A stretch of 64,000 nt of DNA from Streptomyces sp. NBC_00390. GTDB taxonomy: Bacteria; Actinomycetota; Actinomycetes; Streptomycetales; Streptomycetaceae. The stretch spans positions 2,108,001 to 2,172,000 of the forward strand of contig NZ_CP107945.1 in the NCBI RefSeq assembly GCF_036057275.1, in the 5' to 3' direction. Of the stretch, positions 36,148 through 48,600 are shown piece after piece. How positions within the stretch are numbered: position 1 is the stretch's first letter; every line of letters starts with the position of its first letter. Position numbers and translations under genes: made by a program. Below the pieces are notes generated by a model. That model was not told where the DNA came from, did not search any database, and saw nothing but the letters and a program-made list of their open reading frames with translations.

Positions 36148-39100
36148 ATGAGTGGTGACAGCAACGCCCTCCACCAGACCAAGCTCGTCGAATCGCTGAG
36201 GCGGGTCGCAGTCGACCTCAACGAGACCAAGGCCCGGCTGCGCGAGTACGAGGACCGGGCCAACGAGCCGTTGGCCATCGTGGGGATGAGCTGCCGTTAT
36301 CCGGGTGGCGTGACCTCGCCGGACGAGTTGTGGTCGATGGTGGCGGAGGGGCGCATCGGAACATCGGAGTTCCCTGCCGACCGCGGTTGGGACCTGGAGC
36401 GCCTCTACGACCCGGACCCTGACAACCCGGGTACCGCGTACACCCGGGAGGGCGGGTTCGTCGACGCTGCCGGCGACTTCGACGCGGAGTTCTTCGGGCT
36501 GAGCCCCCGTGAGGCGATGGCGATGGACCCGCAGCAGCGGCTGCTGCTGGAGGCCGCGTGGGAGGCGTTCGAGAACGCGGGCATCGACCCGACGTCGCTG
36601 CGGGGCAGTGACACCGGCGTGTTCTGCGGAGTGATGTACCAGGACTACGGGTTCGTCGCGGGCACCAGCGACCGGCGGGACCAGATCGAGGGCTACCTGA
36701 CGATCTCCTCAGCGGGCAGCGTCGCGTCCGGCCGCATCTCCTACACGTTCGGGTTCGAGGGCCCGGCCGTGACCGTCGACACCGCCTGTTCGTCCTCACT
36801 CGTCGCGATGGACGGGGCGTCGAAGGCCCTGCGGTCGGGCGAGTGCTCGATGGCACTGGTGGGCGGCGTGACCGTGCTCGCTCGGCCGAACGTCTTCGTC
36901 GAGTTCAGCCGTCAGCGCGGAATCTCGCCGGACGGACGCTGCAGGGCGTATGCAGCGGCCGCCAACGGCACGGGCTGGGCGGAGGGCGTGGGCCTGATCC
37001 TGCTGGAGCGGCTGTCGGACGCGCGCCGCAACGGCCACCAGGTCCTTGGCCTGCTGCGGGGCAGTGCGGTGAACCAGGATGGTGCGAGCAATGGCCTGAC
37101 GGCGCCGAACGGTCCGTCGCAGGAGCGGGTGATCCGTCAGGCGCTGGCCAACGCCGGTGTGAACGCGGCCGACGTGGACGCGGTCGAGGGCCACGGCACG
37201 GGTACGAAGCTGGGCGATCCGATCGAGGCGCAGGCGCTGCTGGCGACCTACGGCCGTGAGCGGAAGAGCGGCCCGCTGTGGCTGGGGTCGATCAAGTCGA
37301 ACATCGGGCACACCCAGGCCGCGGCAGGTGTGGCCGGTGTGATCAAGATGGTCATGGCGATGCGTCACGGGGTGCTCCCCCGGACCCTGCACGTGGACGA
37401 GCCGTCCCCGCACGTGGACTGGTCGGCGGGCGAGGTCGAGCTGCTGACGGAGGCGCGGGAGTGGCCCTCCTCGGAGCGTCCGCGCCGCGCGGGCATCTCG
37501 TCGTTCGGTGTGAGCGGCACGAACGCCCACGTGATCCTGGAGGAGGCCCCCGCCGAGGAGCCGGCCGAGGAGCCGGAGCCGGTCGAGCCGTCCCGACCGC
37601 TGGGCGCGGTGCCGGTCGTGGTGTCCGCGAAGTCTGCGGTGGCGCTGCGGGAGCAGGCGGACCGCCTGCGCGCCCATCTGATCGCCGAGCCGGATGTGTC
37701 GCTCGCAGATGCGGCGTTCTCGTCGGTGACGACGCGGGCGCGGTTGGAGCACCGTGCCGTGGTCGTGGCCACGGACCGGGGGGCGCTGCTGAGCGGTCTG
37801 GGGGCTTTGTCGTCGGGTGATCCGGCTGATCATGTGGTCGAGGGTCGTGCGGCCGGCAGTGGCAGTGCGGTGTTCGTGTTCCCGGGCCAGGGAGCGCAGT
37901 GGGCCGGGATGGCGGTGGAACTGCTGGACTCTTCGCCGGTGTTCGCCGACCAGATCGCGGCATGTGACCAGGCACTGTCCGCGTTCGTGGACTGGCGCGT
38001 GGTCGACGTCCTGCGCGAGATCGACGGTGCGCCGTCGCTCGAGCGGGTGGACGTGGTCCAGCCGGTGCTGTGGGCGGTCATGGTCTCCCTCGCCGGCCTC
38101 TGGCGTGCATACGGCGTGGAGCCCTCGGCGGTGGTGGGTCACTCCCAGGGCGAGATCGCCGCCGCTTGTGTTGCCGGTGGCCTGTCACTCGACGACGGCG
38201 CCCGCGTCGTGGCACTGCGCAGCCGATTGGTACGTGACCGTCTCGCGGGCCGGGGCGGCATGGTGTCGATCGCCCTGCCGGTCGAGCAGGTCGAGGAACT
38301 CCTGGCCCCGTTCGACGGACGCGTCTCCGTCGCCGCCGTGAACGGCCCCGCCTCGGTCGTGATCGCGGGCGAACCCCAGGCCCTGGACGACATCGTGGCC
38401 GGCTGCGACCGCGACGGCATCCGCGCCCGCCGCGTCGCAGTGGACTACGCCTCACACTCCGCCCAGGTCCAGGCCATCGAGACGGAGCTGGCACAGGTCC
38501 TGGCACCCATCACTCCCCTCTCCGGACGTGTCCCCTTCTACTCCACCGTCCTGGGCGAGTTCATCGACACCGCGTCCCTGGATTCGGGTTACTGGTACGG
38601 AAACCTGCGCGGCCGCGTCGGCTTCGAACCCGCCGTACGCGCCCTCGCCGACAACGGCACCGGCTGCTTCCTGGAAATGTCACCCCACCCCGTACTGGCC
38701 ATGGCCGTCGAGGAAACCCTCAGCGCCCACGACGCGCAGGACCGCGTGTCCGTCGTCGGTTCGCTGCGCCGCGACGAGGGCGGCCTGCGACGCTTCCTCC
38801 TGTCGCTGTCACAGGCGCACGTGGCCGGTGTTCACATCGACTGGCCCGCCCTGTTCCAAGGCAGCGCCACCAAACGGGTCGAACTGCCGACCTACGCCTT
38901 CCAGCGCGAGCGCTACTGGCTGACCCCGGGCACAGGCTCAGGTGACGTCACCGCAGCCGGCCTGACCAGGGTGGAACACCCGGTCCTGGCGGCGGCCGTG
39001 CAGGTGGGCGACCGCGACGAGTGGGTGTTCACCGGCCGGATATCCCAGGAAACCCAGCCCTGGACCCGCGACCACATGGTCTTCGGGGCGGTCATGGTGC

Positions 39101-42100
39101 CCGGCGCCGCACTGGTGAAGATGGCGATCGCCGCCGGCCGCCAGGTGGACTGCCCCGTCCTCGGCGAACTGGTGCTGGAGGCGCCGCTCGTCCTGGAGGA
39201 CGACGCCGCGCTCCAGGTCCAGGTCACCGTCGGCCAGGCAGGCGAGGACGGCCGCCGCGAAGTGGCGATCTACACCCGCCCCGAGGGCCTCACCGAAGAC
39301 GAGCCGCGGGAAGTGACCTGCCACGGGCGCGGCTGGCTGACCGCGGACGCGGAACCGGCCGTGGCCTTCCCGCTCCAGTGGCCGCCCGCCGGCGCCCTTC
39401 CCGTCGCCGTCGACACCCTGTACCCGCGGCTGGCCGACATCGGCCTCGACTACGGGCCGCTGTTCCAGGGGGTGCGGGCCGCGTGGCGCGCCGGTGACGA
39501 GGTCTACACCGAGGTCGCGCTCCCCGACGACACCGACAGCGCCGGTTTCGGCTGTCACCCGGCCCTTTTCGACGCCGCGCTGCACGGCGGCATGCTCTCC
39601 AAAGAGGCCGGATCGTCGGTGGACCTGCCGTTCTCGTGGTCCGGGGTCCGCCTCGGCGAGGCCGGTGCGACCCGGGCCCGGGTGCGGATCGCCCCGGCGG
39701 GCGGATCCACGCTGCGGATCGACGTGGTCGACGAGGCCGGGGCGACCGTCCTCGCCGTCGACGCCCTCGGCCTCCGCCCGCTGGAGAGCACGCAGCTCGA
39801 CCGTGCGCAGGGCACGAAGAACTCGTTGTTCCAGGTGGACTGGGCCGAGGTTGTGGCCGGTTCGTCCGCAGCGGTGCGGGTGGCCGTCCTCGGTGAGGAC
39901 TACGCGGACCTCGACGCGCTGGAGCAGGCGCTCGCCGACGGCGCCGAGGCGCCGGAGGTGGTCGTCGCCACGGTGGAGACGCCCACGGGCGACGTGCCCC
40001 GGGCCGCATGTACGGTCGCGGAGAACGCCTTGGCTCTGGTGCAGCGTTGGCTGGTCAGCGAGTGGCTGGGCGAGGCACGGCTGGTCGTGGCGACCCGCAA
40101 TGGCATCGCCGTCGGTGACGAGGTGCCCGATGTGGCGCTGGCTCCCGTGTGGGGTCTGGTGCGCAGTGCCCAGTCCGAGCACCCGGGCCGGTTCCTGCTC
40201 GTCGACCTCGACGAAAGCGACGCTCCCGCGTGGGGCTCGCTCCTCGACCTGGACGAGCCGCAGCTCGCGGTGCGCGGCGGCCGGCTGCTGGCGCCCCGGC
40301 TGGGCCGCGCGGGTGCGTCGCTGCCGGCGGGTGAGGCGTGGCGGCTGGCGGTCGGCCGGGCAGGTTCGCTGGAGGACCTGGCACTCGTCCCGTCCGACGG
40401 CGGACGTCCGCTGGGCGTCGGCGAGGTCCGGGTCGACGTCCGGGCAGCGGGTCTCAACTTCCGCGATGTTCTGATCGCGCTGGGGATGTACCCGGGCGAG
40501 GCACCGCTCGGCAGCGAGGCCGCCGGTGTGGTGCTGGAGGTCGGCGCCGGGATCACGGACCTGAAGCCGGGCGACCGGGTGTTCGGCCTGATCACGGACG
40601 CGTTCGGGCCGGTGGCCGTCGCGGACCGGCGGACGATCGTGCCGATGCCGTCCTGCCTGACGTTCGCGCAGGCGGCGGCGGTGCCGGTGGTCTACCTGAC
40701 CGCGTACTACGGCCTCGTGGACCTGGCGGGTCTGCGTGCCGGTGAGCGCACGCTGGTGCACGCCGCGGCGGGTGGTGTGGGCATGGCCGCCGTGCAGCTG
40801 GCCCACCACCTGGGCGCGGAGGTGTTCGCCACCGCGAGCGCGCACAAGTGGGACGCGGTGCGGGCGCTGGGCGTCCCGGACGGGCGGATCGCCTCCTCGC
40901 GCGCCCTCACCTTCCGGGACACGTTCCTGGAAGCGACCGGCGGCGCGGGCGTGGACGTGGTCCTGAACGCCCTCGCGGGCGAGTTCGTCGACGTCACGCT
41001 CGACCTGCTGCCTCGTGGCGGCCGGTTCATCGAGATGGGCAAGACCGATATCCGCGACCCCGAGGTCATCGGCGGTGCGCACCCCGGCGTCCGGTACCGC
41101 TCGTACGACCTGCTCGAGGCGGGCCCGGCGCGCATCCAGGAGATGCTGGTCGAGATCAGTGCCCTCTTCGAGCAGGGCGTGCTCACGCCCTCGCCGATCC
41201 GGGCGTGGGACGTTCGTCAGGGCCAGGAGGCGTTCCGGTTCCTGCGCGAGGGCCGCAACATCGGCAAGGTCGTGCTCACCGTCCCGCAGGCGCTGGACCC
41301 GGACGGCACGGTGCTGATCACCGGCGGTACGGGCGGTCTGGGCGCACTCTTCGCCAAGCACCTGGCGGAACGCCACGGGGTGAAGCACCTGCTCCTGGTG
41401 AGCCGTCGTGGTGCGGCGGCCGAGGGTGTCGCGGAGCTCGTCGCCGAGCTGGAGGCGCTCGGCGCCACGGCGCGCGTCGAGGCCTGCGACGTGTCCGACC
41501 GGAAGCAACTGGCCGGACTCCTGGCCTCGTCGGCACACCCGCTCACGGCCGTCGTGCACGCCGCCGGGCTGCTGGACGACGGCGTGATCGAAGCGATGAC
41601 GCCGGAGCAGATCGAACGCGTGATGGGTCCGAAGATCGATGCGGCATGGAACCTGCATGAGCTCACCGCGGACATGGACCTGTCGGCGTTCGTGCTGTTC
41701 TCCTCCGCCGCGGCGCAGATGGGCAACCCGGGACAGGCGAACTACGCCGCAGCGAACGCGTCCCTGGACGCGCTCGCGCACCTGCGCCGCGCCGAGGGCC
41801 TGCCGGCGACCTCGCTGGCCTGGGGCCTGTGGGCCGACGCCACCGGCATGACCGGACAACTGGACGAGGCCGACCTCGCACGCATGCAGCGGACCGGTGT
41901 CGGCGCGCTCCCCGCCGAACTCGGGCTGGAGCTCTTCGACAACTCGATCGGCTCCGACTCGGCGCTGCTGGTGCCAGTGCGGCTGGACCTGGCCGCGCTG
42001 CGCGTCCAGGCACGGGACGGGATGCTGCCCGCGCTGCTGCGCGGCCTGGTCCGCGCGCCCGCCCGGCGCGCCGAGTCGGCGGGCGGTTCGCTCACCCAGC

Positions 42101-42630
42101 GGCTCGCCGGCCTCTCGGAGGCCGACCGGGAGCAGGCGGTGCTGGAGCTGGTGCAGGCACAGGTCGCGGCGGTCCGCGGCAACGCGTCCGGCGCCGAGGT
42201 CCCCCCGGACCGGGCGTTCAAGGAGCTCGGCTTCGACTCGCTCGCCGCGGTCGAACTGCGCAACCGGCTCACCCGGATCACCGGCCTGCGGCTGCCAGCC
42301 ACCCTCGTGTTCGACCACCCGACCCCCGCCCAGGTCGCCCAGATCCTCCTCAAGGAGGCAGGCGGCGGCGCCGTCGAGGAAGCCGGGTCGCCGTTCGACG
42401 AGGAGCTGAAGCGACTCGAGGCGCTGCTGATCACGGTCGCGAGCGACGAGCGCGTGCTCGCCGACATCGAGCCGCGCCTGCGCTACCTGAGCAACAGGAT
42501 GCGCGCCGTACTCAGCGGACACGACGACAGCCGGACCGACGACACCGATACGGGGACGGACGACGAGCTCGACGTGGCGTCCGACGACGAGATATTCGAT
42601 CTGATCGACAAGGAGCTCGGGGCCGCATGA
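36148..42630 (+). CDS. PKS C: type I PKS module KS-AT(methylmalonyl)-DH-ER-KR-ACP
   Basis: This 2160-residue fully reducing module has a class 1a-type N-terminal coil ([20 protein letters not shown]), KS Cys214, and an AT of methylmalonyl type: GHSQGE (Ser666) and YASH in [13 protein letters not shown] His976 lies in [10 protein letters not shown], with FDAALH. The ER starts near 1435 with ALGMYPG; the Tyr at this position is associated with 2S methyl configuration in characterised ERs. The KR has LDD and Tyr1866, and ACP Ser2031 follows. The C-terminal tail is acidic and ends [11 protein letters not shown], a 1a docking tail. The start is ATG 36148 or GTG 36142; only a weak purine stretch precedes them. 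Its stop overlaps the start of PKS D as ATGA. It should add CH2-CH(CH3). Confidence 0.97.
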   Translation: MSGDSNALHQTKLVESLRRVAVDLNETKARLREYEDRANEPLAIVGMSCRYPGGVTSPDELWSMVAEGRIGTSEFPADRGWDLERLYDPDPDNPGTAYTREGGFVDAAGDFDAEFFGLSPREAMAMDPQQRLLLEAAWEAFENAGIDPTSLRGSDTGVFCGVMYQDYGFVAGTSDRRDQIEGYLTISSAGSVASGRISYTFGFEGPAVTVDTACSSSLVAMDGASKALRSGECSMALVGGVTVLARPNVFVEFSRQRGISPDGRCRAYAAAANGTGWAEGVGLILLERLSDARRNGHQVLGLLRGSAVNQDGASNGLTAPNGPSQERVIRQALANAGVNAADVDAVEGHGTGTKLGDPIEAQALLATYGRERKSGPLWLGSIKSNIGHTQAAAGVAGVIKMVMAMRHGVLPRTLHVDEPSPHVDWSAGEVELLTEAREWPSSERPRRAGISSFGVSGTNAHVILEEAPAEEPAEEPEPVEPSRPLGAVPVVVSAKSAVALREQADRLRAHLIAEPDVSLADAAFSSVTTRARLEHRAVVVATDRGALLSGLGALSSGDPADHVVEGRAAGSGSAVFVFPGQGAQWAGMAVELLDSSPVFADQIAACDQALSAFVDWRVVDVLREIDGAPSLERVDVVQPVLWAVMVSLAGLWRAYGVEPSAVVGHSQGEIAAACVAGGLSLDDGARVVALRSRLVRDRLAGRGGMVSIALPVEQVEELLAPFDGRVSVAAVNGPASVVIAGEPQALDDIVAGCDRDGIRARRVAVDYASHSAQVQAIETELAQVLAPITPLSGRVPFYSTVLGEFIDTASLDSGYWYGNLRGRVGFEPAVRALADNGTGCFLEMSPHPVLAMAVEETLSAHDAQDRVSVVGSLRRDEGGLRRFLLSLSQAHVAGVHIDWPALFQGSATKRVELPTYAFQRERYWLTPGTGSGDVTAAGLTRVEHPVLAAAVQVGDRDEWVFTGRISQETQPWTRDHMVFGAVMVPGAALVKMAIAAGRQVDCPVLGELVLEAPLVLEDDAALQVQVTVGQAGEDGRREVAIYTRPEGLTEDEPREVTCHGRGWLTADAEPAVAFPLQWPPAGALPVAVDTLYPRLADIGLDYGPLFQGVRAAWRAGDEVYTEVALPDDTDSAGFGCHPALFDAALHGGMLSKEAGSSVDLPFSWSGVRLGEAGATRARVRIAPAGGSTLRIDVVDEAGATVLAVDALGLRPLESTQLDRAQGTKNSLFQVDWAEVVAGSSAAVRVAVLGEDYADLDALEQALADGAEAPEVVVATVETPTGDVPRAACTVAENALALVQRWLVSEWLGEARLVVATRNGIAVGDEVPDVALAPVWGLVRSAQSEHPGRFLLVDLDESDAPAWGSLLDLDEPQLAVRGGRLLAPRLGRAGASLPAGEAWRLAVGRAGSLEDLALVPSDGGRPLGVGEVRVDVRAAGLNFRDVLIALGMYPGEAPLGSEAAGVVLEVGAGITDLKPGDRVFGLITDAFGPVAVADRRTIVPMPSCLTFAQAAAVPVVYLTAYYGLVDLAGLRAGERTLVHAAAGGVGMAAVQLAHHLGAEVFATASAHKWDAVRALGVPDGRIASSRALTFRDTFLEATGGAGVDVVLNALAGEFVDVTLDLLPRGGRFIEMGKTDIRDPEVIGGAHPGVRYRSYDLLEAGPARIQEMLVEISALFEQGVLTPSPIRAWDVRQGQEAFRFLREGRNIGKVVLTVPQALDPDGTVLITGGTGGLGALFAKHLAERHGVKHLLLVSRRGAAAEGVAELVAELEALGATARVEACDVSDRKQLAGLLASSAHPLTAVVHAAGLLDDGVIEAMTPEQIERVMGPKIDAAWNLHELTADMDLSAFVLFSSAAAQMGNPGQANYAAANASLDALAHLRRAEGLPATSLAWGLWADATGMTGQLDEADLARMQRTGVGALPAELGLELFDNSIGSDSALLVPVRLDLAALRVQARDGMLPALLRGLVRAPARRAESAGGSLTQRLAGLSEADREQAVLELVQAQVAAVRGNASGAEVPPDRAFKELGFDSLAAVELRNRLTRITGLRLPATLVFDHPTPAQVAQILLKEAGGGAVEEAGSPFDEELKRLEALLITVASDERVLADIEPRLRYLSNRMRAVLSGHDDSRTDDTDTGTDDELDVASDDEIFDLIDKELGAA

Positions 42631-45600
42631 CCACGGGGAACACGGACGAGCAGAAGCTGCGCACCTACCTGCGAAAGGTCACGGTCGAGCTGCGTACGGC
42701 CAACCGCCGCCTGCGCGAACTGGAACAGGGCGACGTCGAGCCGTTGGCGATCGTCGGCATGAGCTGCCGCTACCCGGGCGGGGTCATCTCGCCCGAGGGG
42801 CTGTGGGAGCTGGTGGCATCGGGCCGGGACGCGATGTCCGCCCTGCCCACCGACCGTGGCTGGGACCTGGAGCGTCTCTACGACCCGGACCCGGACCGAC
42901 TCGGCACGCTGTCCACGACCGCGGGCGGATTCGTCGACGGCGTCGGCGACTTCGACGCGGAGTTCTTCGGGATCAGCCCGCGCGAGGCCACCGCGATGGA
43001 CCCGGCCCAGCGGCTTGTGCTGGAGGGAGCGTGGGAGGCGTTCGAGGACGCGGGCATCGACCCGACCTCGCTGCGCGGCACCGACACCGGCGTCTTCTGC
43101 GGCGCGGTCACCTCGGACTACGGCGGCTCGATGCTGCCGGAACTCGAGGGATTCCGCCTGACCGGAACGCAGGGCAGCATCGTCTCCGGCCGCATCGCCT
43201 ACAGCCTCGGCCTGGAGGGACCGGCCGTCACGCTGGACACGGCGTGCTCGTCGTCGCTGGTGGCGCTGCACACTGCGGCGCAGGCCCTGCGCTCGGGCGA
43301 GTGCTCGCTGGCGCTGGTCGGCGGTGTCACCGTGCTCGCCGGGCCGTTCCTGTTCGTCGAGTTCAGCCGTCAGCGCGGTCTCGCGCCCGACGGACGCTGC
43401 AAGGCGTACTCCGCGTCCGCCGACGGCACCGGGTTCTCCGACGGTCTCGGCCTGCTGGTCGTGGAGCGGCTGTCGGACGCCCGCCGCAAGGGCCACCGTG
43501 TGCTTGCCGTGCTGCGGGGCAGCGCGGTGAACCAGGACGGTGCGAGCAACGGTCTGACGGCGCCGAACGGTCCGTCGCAGGAGCGGGTGATCCGTCAGGC
43601 GCTCGCCAACGCCGGCCTGTCCGCCGCAGAAGTGGACGTGGTCGAGGGTCATGGCACGGGTACGAAGCTGGGCGACCCCATCGAGGCCCAGGCGCTGCTG
43701 GCGACCTACGGCCAGGAGCGCGCCGGGGACCCGCTGCTGCTGGGCTCGATCAAGTCGAACATCGGACACACGTCGGCTGCCGCGGGTGTGGCCGGTGTGA
43801 TCAAGATGGTCATGGCGATGCGGAACGGGGTGCTGCCCCGGACGCTGCATGTGGACGAGCCGTCGCCGCATGTGGACTGGTCGGCGGGTGCGGTGGAGCT
43901 GCTGACGGAGGCGCGGGAGTGGCCCTCCTCGGAGCGTCCGCGCCGCGCGGCCGTGTCGTCGTTCGGGATCAGTGGGACGAACGCGCACGTGATTCTGGAG
44001 GAGGCCCCCGCCGAGGAGCCGGCCGAGCAGTCGGATGAGCCGTCCCGGCCGCTGGGTGCGGTGCCGGTGGTCGTCTCGGCGAAGTCCGCGTCCGGGCTGC
44101 GGGAGCAGGCGGGGCGTCTGCGGGCACACCTTCTGGCGGAGCCGGAGGTGTCGGTCGCGGACACGGCGTTCTCCTCGATGACCACGCGGGCCCAGTTGGA
44201 GCACCGGGGTGCGGTGGTTGCGGCTGACCGTGACGAGCTGCTGGCCGGTCTCGGTGCGCTGGCTGCCGGTGAGCCCGGGGCTGGTGTGGTCGAGGGTTGT
44301 CCGGTGGGGGGCAGGACGGCGTTCCTGTTCACGGGTCAGGGTTCGCAGCGGGCTCGTATGGGTGTGGAGCTGGCCGGGGAGTTCCCGGTGTTTGCCGCCG
44401 CTCTGGACGAGGTGTGTGCCGGGCTGGATCCGCTGCTGGGCCGGTCGCTGCGCGACCTGCTGGAGGCGGAGTCCGGTTCGGATGAGGCTGGGTTGCTGGA
44501 TGCGACCCAGTACACGCAGGCCGCGTTGTTCGCCGTCGAGGTGGCACTGTTCCGCCTGGTCGAGTCACTGGGCATGCGTGCGGACTACCTGATCGGGCAC
44601 TCGGTCGGAGAGATCGCGGCCGCCCACGTGGCGGGTGTGATGTCGCTCGCGGACGCGTGTGCCCTGGTGGCGGCGCGTGGCCGGCTGATGGGTGCCCTGC
44701 CCGAAGGCGGCGCCATGGTCGCCGTACAGGCCGACGAGACCGAAGTCGCCCAGTCGCTCACGGGCTTTGTGGGCCGGCTGGAGATCGCCGCGGTCAACGG
44801 ACCGCGCGCGGTCGTCGTCTCCGGCGACGCCGACGCGGTGGACGAATGGCTCCCCGCCTGGCACGGACGCAAGACCACACGGCTGCGGGTCAGCCACGCC
44901 TTCCACTCACCGCGCATGGAACCCATGCTGGCCGACTTCGAACAGATCGCCCAAGGCCTGTCGTACTCCAGCCCCCGCATCGCCGTCGTATCGAACGTGA
45001 CCGGCGCTCCGGTCTCCGACGAGCTCACAGACCCCTCGTACTGGGTACGGCATGTGCGCCAGGCAGTCCGGTTCGCCGACGGCGTGACGTCGTTGTGGAA
45101 GCTGGGTGTTCGCCGCTTCCTCGAACTCGGCCCCGACGGCGTACTCACCGCGATGGCACGCCAGACCCTGGAGGAGCTGGACAAGACCGCTGACGCGGTC
45201 CTCGTGCCCGCGCTGCGGGCCAAGCAGGCGGAGGCGACCACGTTCGCCGCCTTCCTGGGACAGGCCCACCTCGCCGGCGTCGACGTGAACTGGTCCGCGT
45301 ACTTCGCGGGTACTGGTGCGCAGCAGGTCAAGCTTCCGACGTATGCGTTCCAGCGCGAGCGCTACTGGCTGGCCCCGAGCACCGGCAACGGTGACGCGGC
45401 GGCAGCCGGGCAGAGCCGGATCGGGCACCCGATCCTGTCGGCCGCGGTCCAGGTCGGCGACCGTGACGAATGGGTCCTGACCGGACGACTGTCCACCGAC
45501 ACCCAACCGTGGGCCGCCGAGCACCTGCTCCTGGGAACCATCGTGGTGCCGGGCACGGGCCTGGTGGAGCTGGCGCTCGCCGCCGGTCGCCAGGTCGGCG

Positions 45601-48600
45601 CTCCCGTGGTCGACGAACTGGTGCTGGAGGCGCCGCTGGTCCTGGAGGACGACGTCGCGCTCCAGGTGCAGGTCACCGTGGGCGCGGCCGCCGAGGACGG
45701 CCGACGCGACATCGCCCTCTACACCCGTCCCGAGAACGGCGAGGACGACGAGCGGGACGCGACCTGTCACGCCCGCGGCCTGCTCGCCCCCGAGGCCGAA
45801 CCCCTCGCGGACTGGCCCACCGAATGGCCACCCGCGGACGCCGAACAGCTTCCCGTGGACGCTCTCTACGCAGGCCTGGCCGACCTCGGCTACGACTACG
45901 GCCCTGCGTTCCAGGGCGTGCGCGCGGCCTGGCGCGACGGCGACCGGACCTACGCCGAGGTGGAACTGCCCGGTGACTCGGGCGGTGAAGGCTTCGGTAT
46001 CCACCCGGCCCTCTTCGACGCTGCACTCCAGAGCGGCGTCATCATGCTGACCGACCGGGACGGCAGCGGGCATCGCATGCCCTTCAGCTGGACCGGCGTC
46101 CGACTGGAGCAAGAGGGCGTCACGCGGCTGCGCGTGCGCGCCGTCGCGACCGGCGACTCCTCGGTGCGCCTCGACGCGGTCGACGACTCCGGCGCCGCAG
46201 TCGTGTCGGTGCGGTCCATCGTCGTACGCCCGGTCGAGCAGGCCCGGCTGGACGACGCACAGCGCGGACAGCGGACCCCGCTCTATCAGGTGGACTGGAC
46301 CGCCGTCCCGGCCGACGATGTCACCCGGCCGGCGCGGGTCGCGCTCCTGGGTGACGAGTTCGCCGATCTGAACGCGCTGGAGCAGGCGCTGGCCGAGGGC
46401 GCGCAGGCGCCGGAGGTGGTCGTCGCCGCGTTCGAGACCCCGGCGGGTGACCCCGCGCAGGCCGCACGCGAACTCACAGCCGACGCTTTGGCGTTGGTGC
46501 AGCGGTGGCTGGCGAGCGAGTGGCTGGGCGAGGCCCGGCTGGTCGTGGCCACCCTGGGCGCCGTCGCTGTCGACGGCGGGACGCCGGATGTGGCGCAGGC
46601 CGCGGTGTGGGGTCTGGTGCACAGCGCGCAGGCCGAGCACCCGAACCGGTTCGTGCTCGTGGACCTCGACGAAGGCGATCAGCCGGAGTGGGGCACTGTC
46701 CTCGGCGCCGATGAGCCGCAGCTCGCGGTACGAGGCGGCCGGCTGTTGGCTCCGCGCCTGGCGCGGGTGTCGGCGGTGACGCGGGCGATGCCCGCGCTGG
46801 ACGGCACAGTGCTGATCACCGGTGGTACCAGTGGTCTGGGCGAGCTCTTCGCGAAGCACCTGGCTGAACGCCACGAGGTGAAGCACCTGCTGCTGGTGAG
46901 CCGTCGCGGCGCCGCCGCCGATGGTGTGGCGGAGCTGGTGGCGGAGCTCGAGTCCGCCGGCGCAACGGCACGCGTCGAGGCGTGTGACGTGTCGGACCGG
47001 GAACAACTGGCAACACTGATAGGTACGTTGGAGCAGCCGCTGGCGGCGGTCGTGCATGCGGCGGGTGTCCTGGACGACGGTGTGATCGAGGGGATGACGC
47101 CGGAGCAGGTCGAGCGGGTCATGCGTCCGAAGGTGGACGCGGCGTGGCATCTGCACGAGCTCACCAGGGACATGGACCTGAAGGCGTTCGTGCTGTTCTC
47201 GTCCGTCGCGGCGCTGATCGGCAGCCCGGGTCAGGGCAACTACTCGGCTGCGAACGCGGCGTTGGACGCCCTCGCGCACCTGCGTCGCGCCGAGGGCCTG
47301 TCGGCGACGTCGCTGGCCTGGGGCCTGTGGGCGGAAGCCGGCGGCATGTCCGGCGAGCTGGCCGAGGCCGACCTCGCCCGGCTGGACCGGACCGGTATCG
47401 CTGCGCTCTCGACGGAGCTCGGGCTCGGGCTGTTCGACCAGGCGCTCGCTGTGGACTCGGCGCTGCTGGCGCCGGTGCGGCTCGACCTGGGCGCGCTGCG
47501 GGTGCAGGCGCGGGCCGGGATGCTGCCCGCCGTGTACCGCGGGCTGGTCCGGATGCCTGCTCGTGGGGCAGGCGCGGGCGGTTCGCTGGCGCAGCGGCTG
47601 GCGGGTGTGGCCGAGGCCGACCGCGAGCGGGTGGTGTTGGAACTGGTGCAGGCGCAGGTCGCGTCGGTGCTGGGTCACGCCTCTGCCGGGGCGGTCGACC
47701 CGGCGAAGGCGTTCAAGGAGCTCGGTTTCGACTCGCTCAGCGCGGTCGAGCTCCGCAACCGGCTCACCCAGGCCGGCGGGGTACGGCTGCCGGCGACCCT
47801 CGTGTTCGACCACCCGACGCCGGTCGCGGTCGCACGGCTGCTCCTCTCCGAGGTCGGCGGAGTCGCGGACGAGCCGCGCGCCGTGGCCCGGACGCGACGC
47901 GCATCCGTGGACGAGCCGTTGGCGATCGTCGGCATGAGCTGCCGCTACCCGGGTGGGGTGACCTCGCCGGACGAGCTGTGGGAGCTGATCGCTTCCCGGC
48001 GGGACGCGATATCGGGCCTGCCCACCGACCGTGGCTGGGACCTGGAGCGCCTCTACGACCCCGACCCGGACCAGCCCGGCAAGGTGTCCACGCGTGGCGG
48101 CGGCTTCGTGGAGCGGCCGGGCGAGTTCGACGCGGAGTTCTTCGGGATCAGCCCGCGTGAGGCCATGGCGATGGACCCGCAGCAGCGGCTGATCCTGGAG
48201 GCCGCGTGGGAGGCGTTCGAGAACGCGGGCATCGACCCGACCTCGCTGCGCGGCACCGACACCGGCGTCTTCTGCGGCGCGGTCACCTCGGACTACGGCG
48301 GCGCCACGACCTCGGAGCTGGAGGGCTATCGCCTGACCGGCACCACCACGAGCGTGCTCTCCGGTCGCGTCTCCTACACGCTCGGCCTGGAGGGACCGTC
48401 CGTGACGGTCGACACGGCCTGCTCGTCGTCGGCCGTGGCGCTGCACCTGGCCGCACAGGCCGTACGGTCGGGCGAGTGCTCGATGGCCCTGGCGGGCGGC
48501 GTGACCCTGATGGCCGGCCCGTACCTGCTGACGGAGTTCAGCCGACAGCGGGCGCTGTCGCCGGACGGGCGTTGCAAGGCGTACGCGGGCGCGGCGGACG

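Noticed and set aside
41829..42626. Upstream extension of the PKS D frame by 266 codons
   Set aside because: It overlaps the KR-ACP part of PKS C and reads as arginine-rich nonsense. The ATG at 42627 overlaps the PKS C stop as ATGA and is followed by a docking coil.
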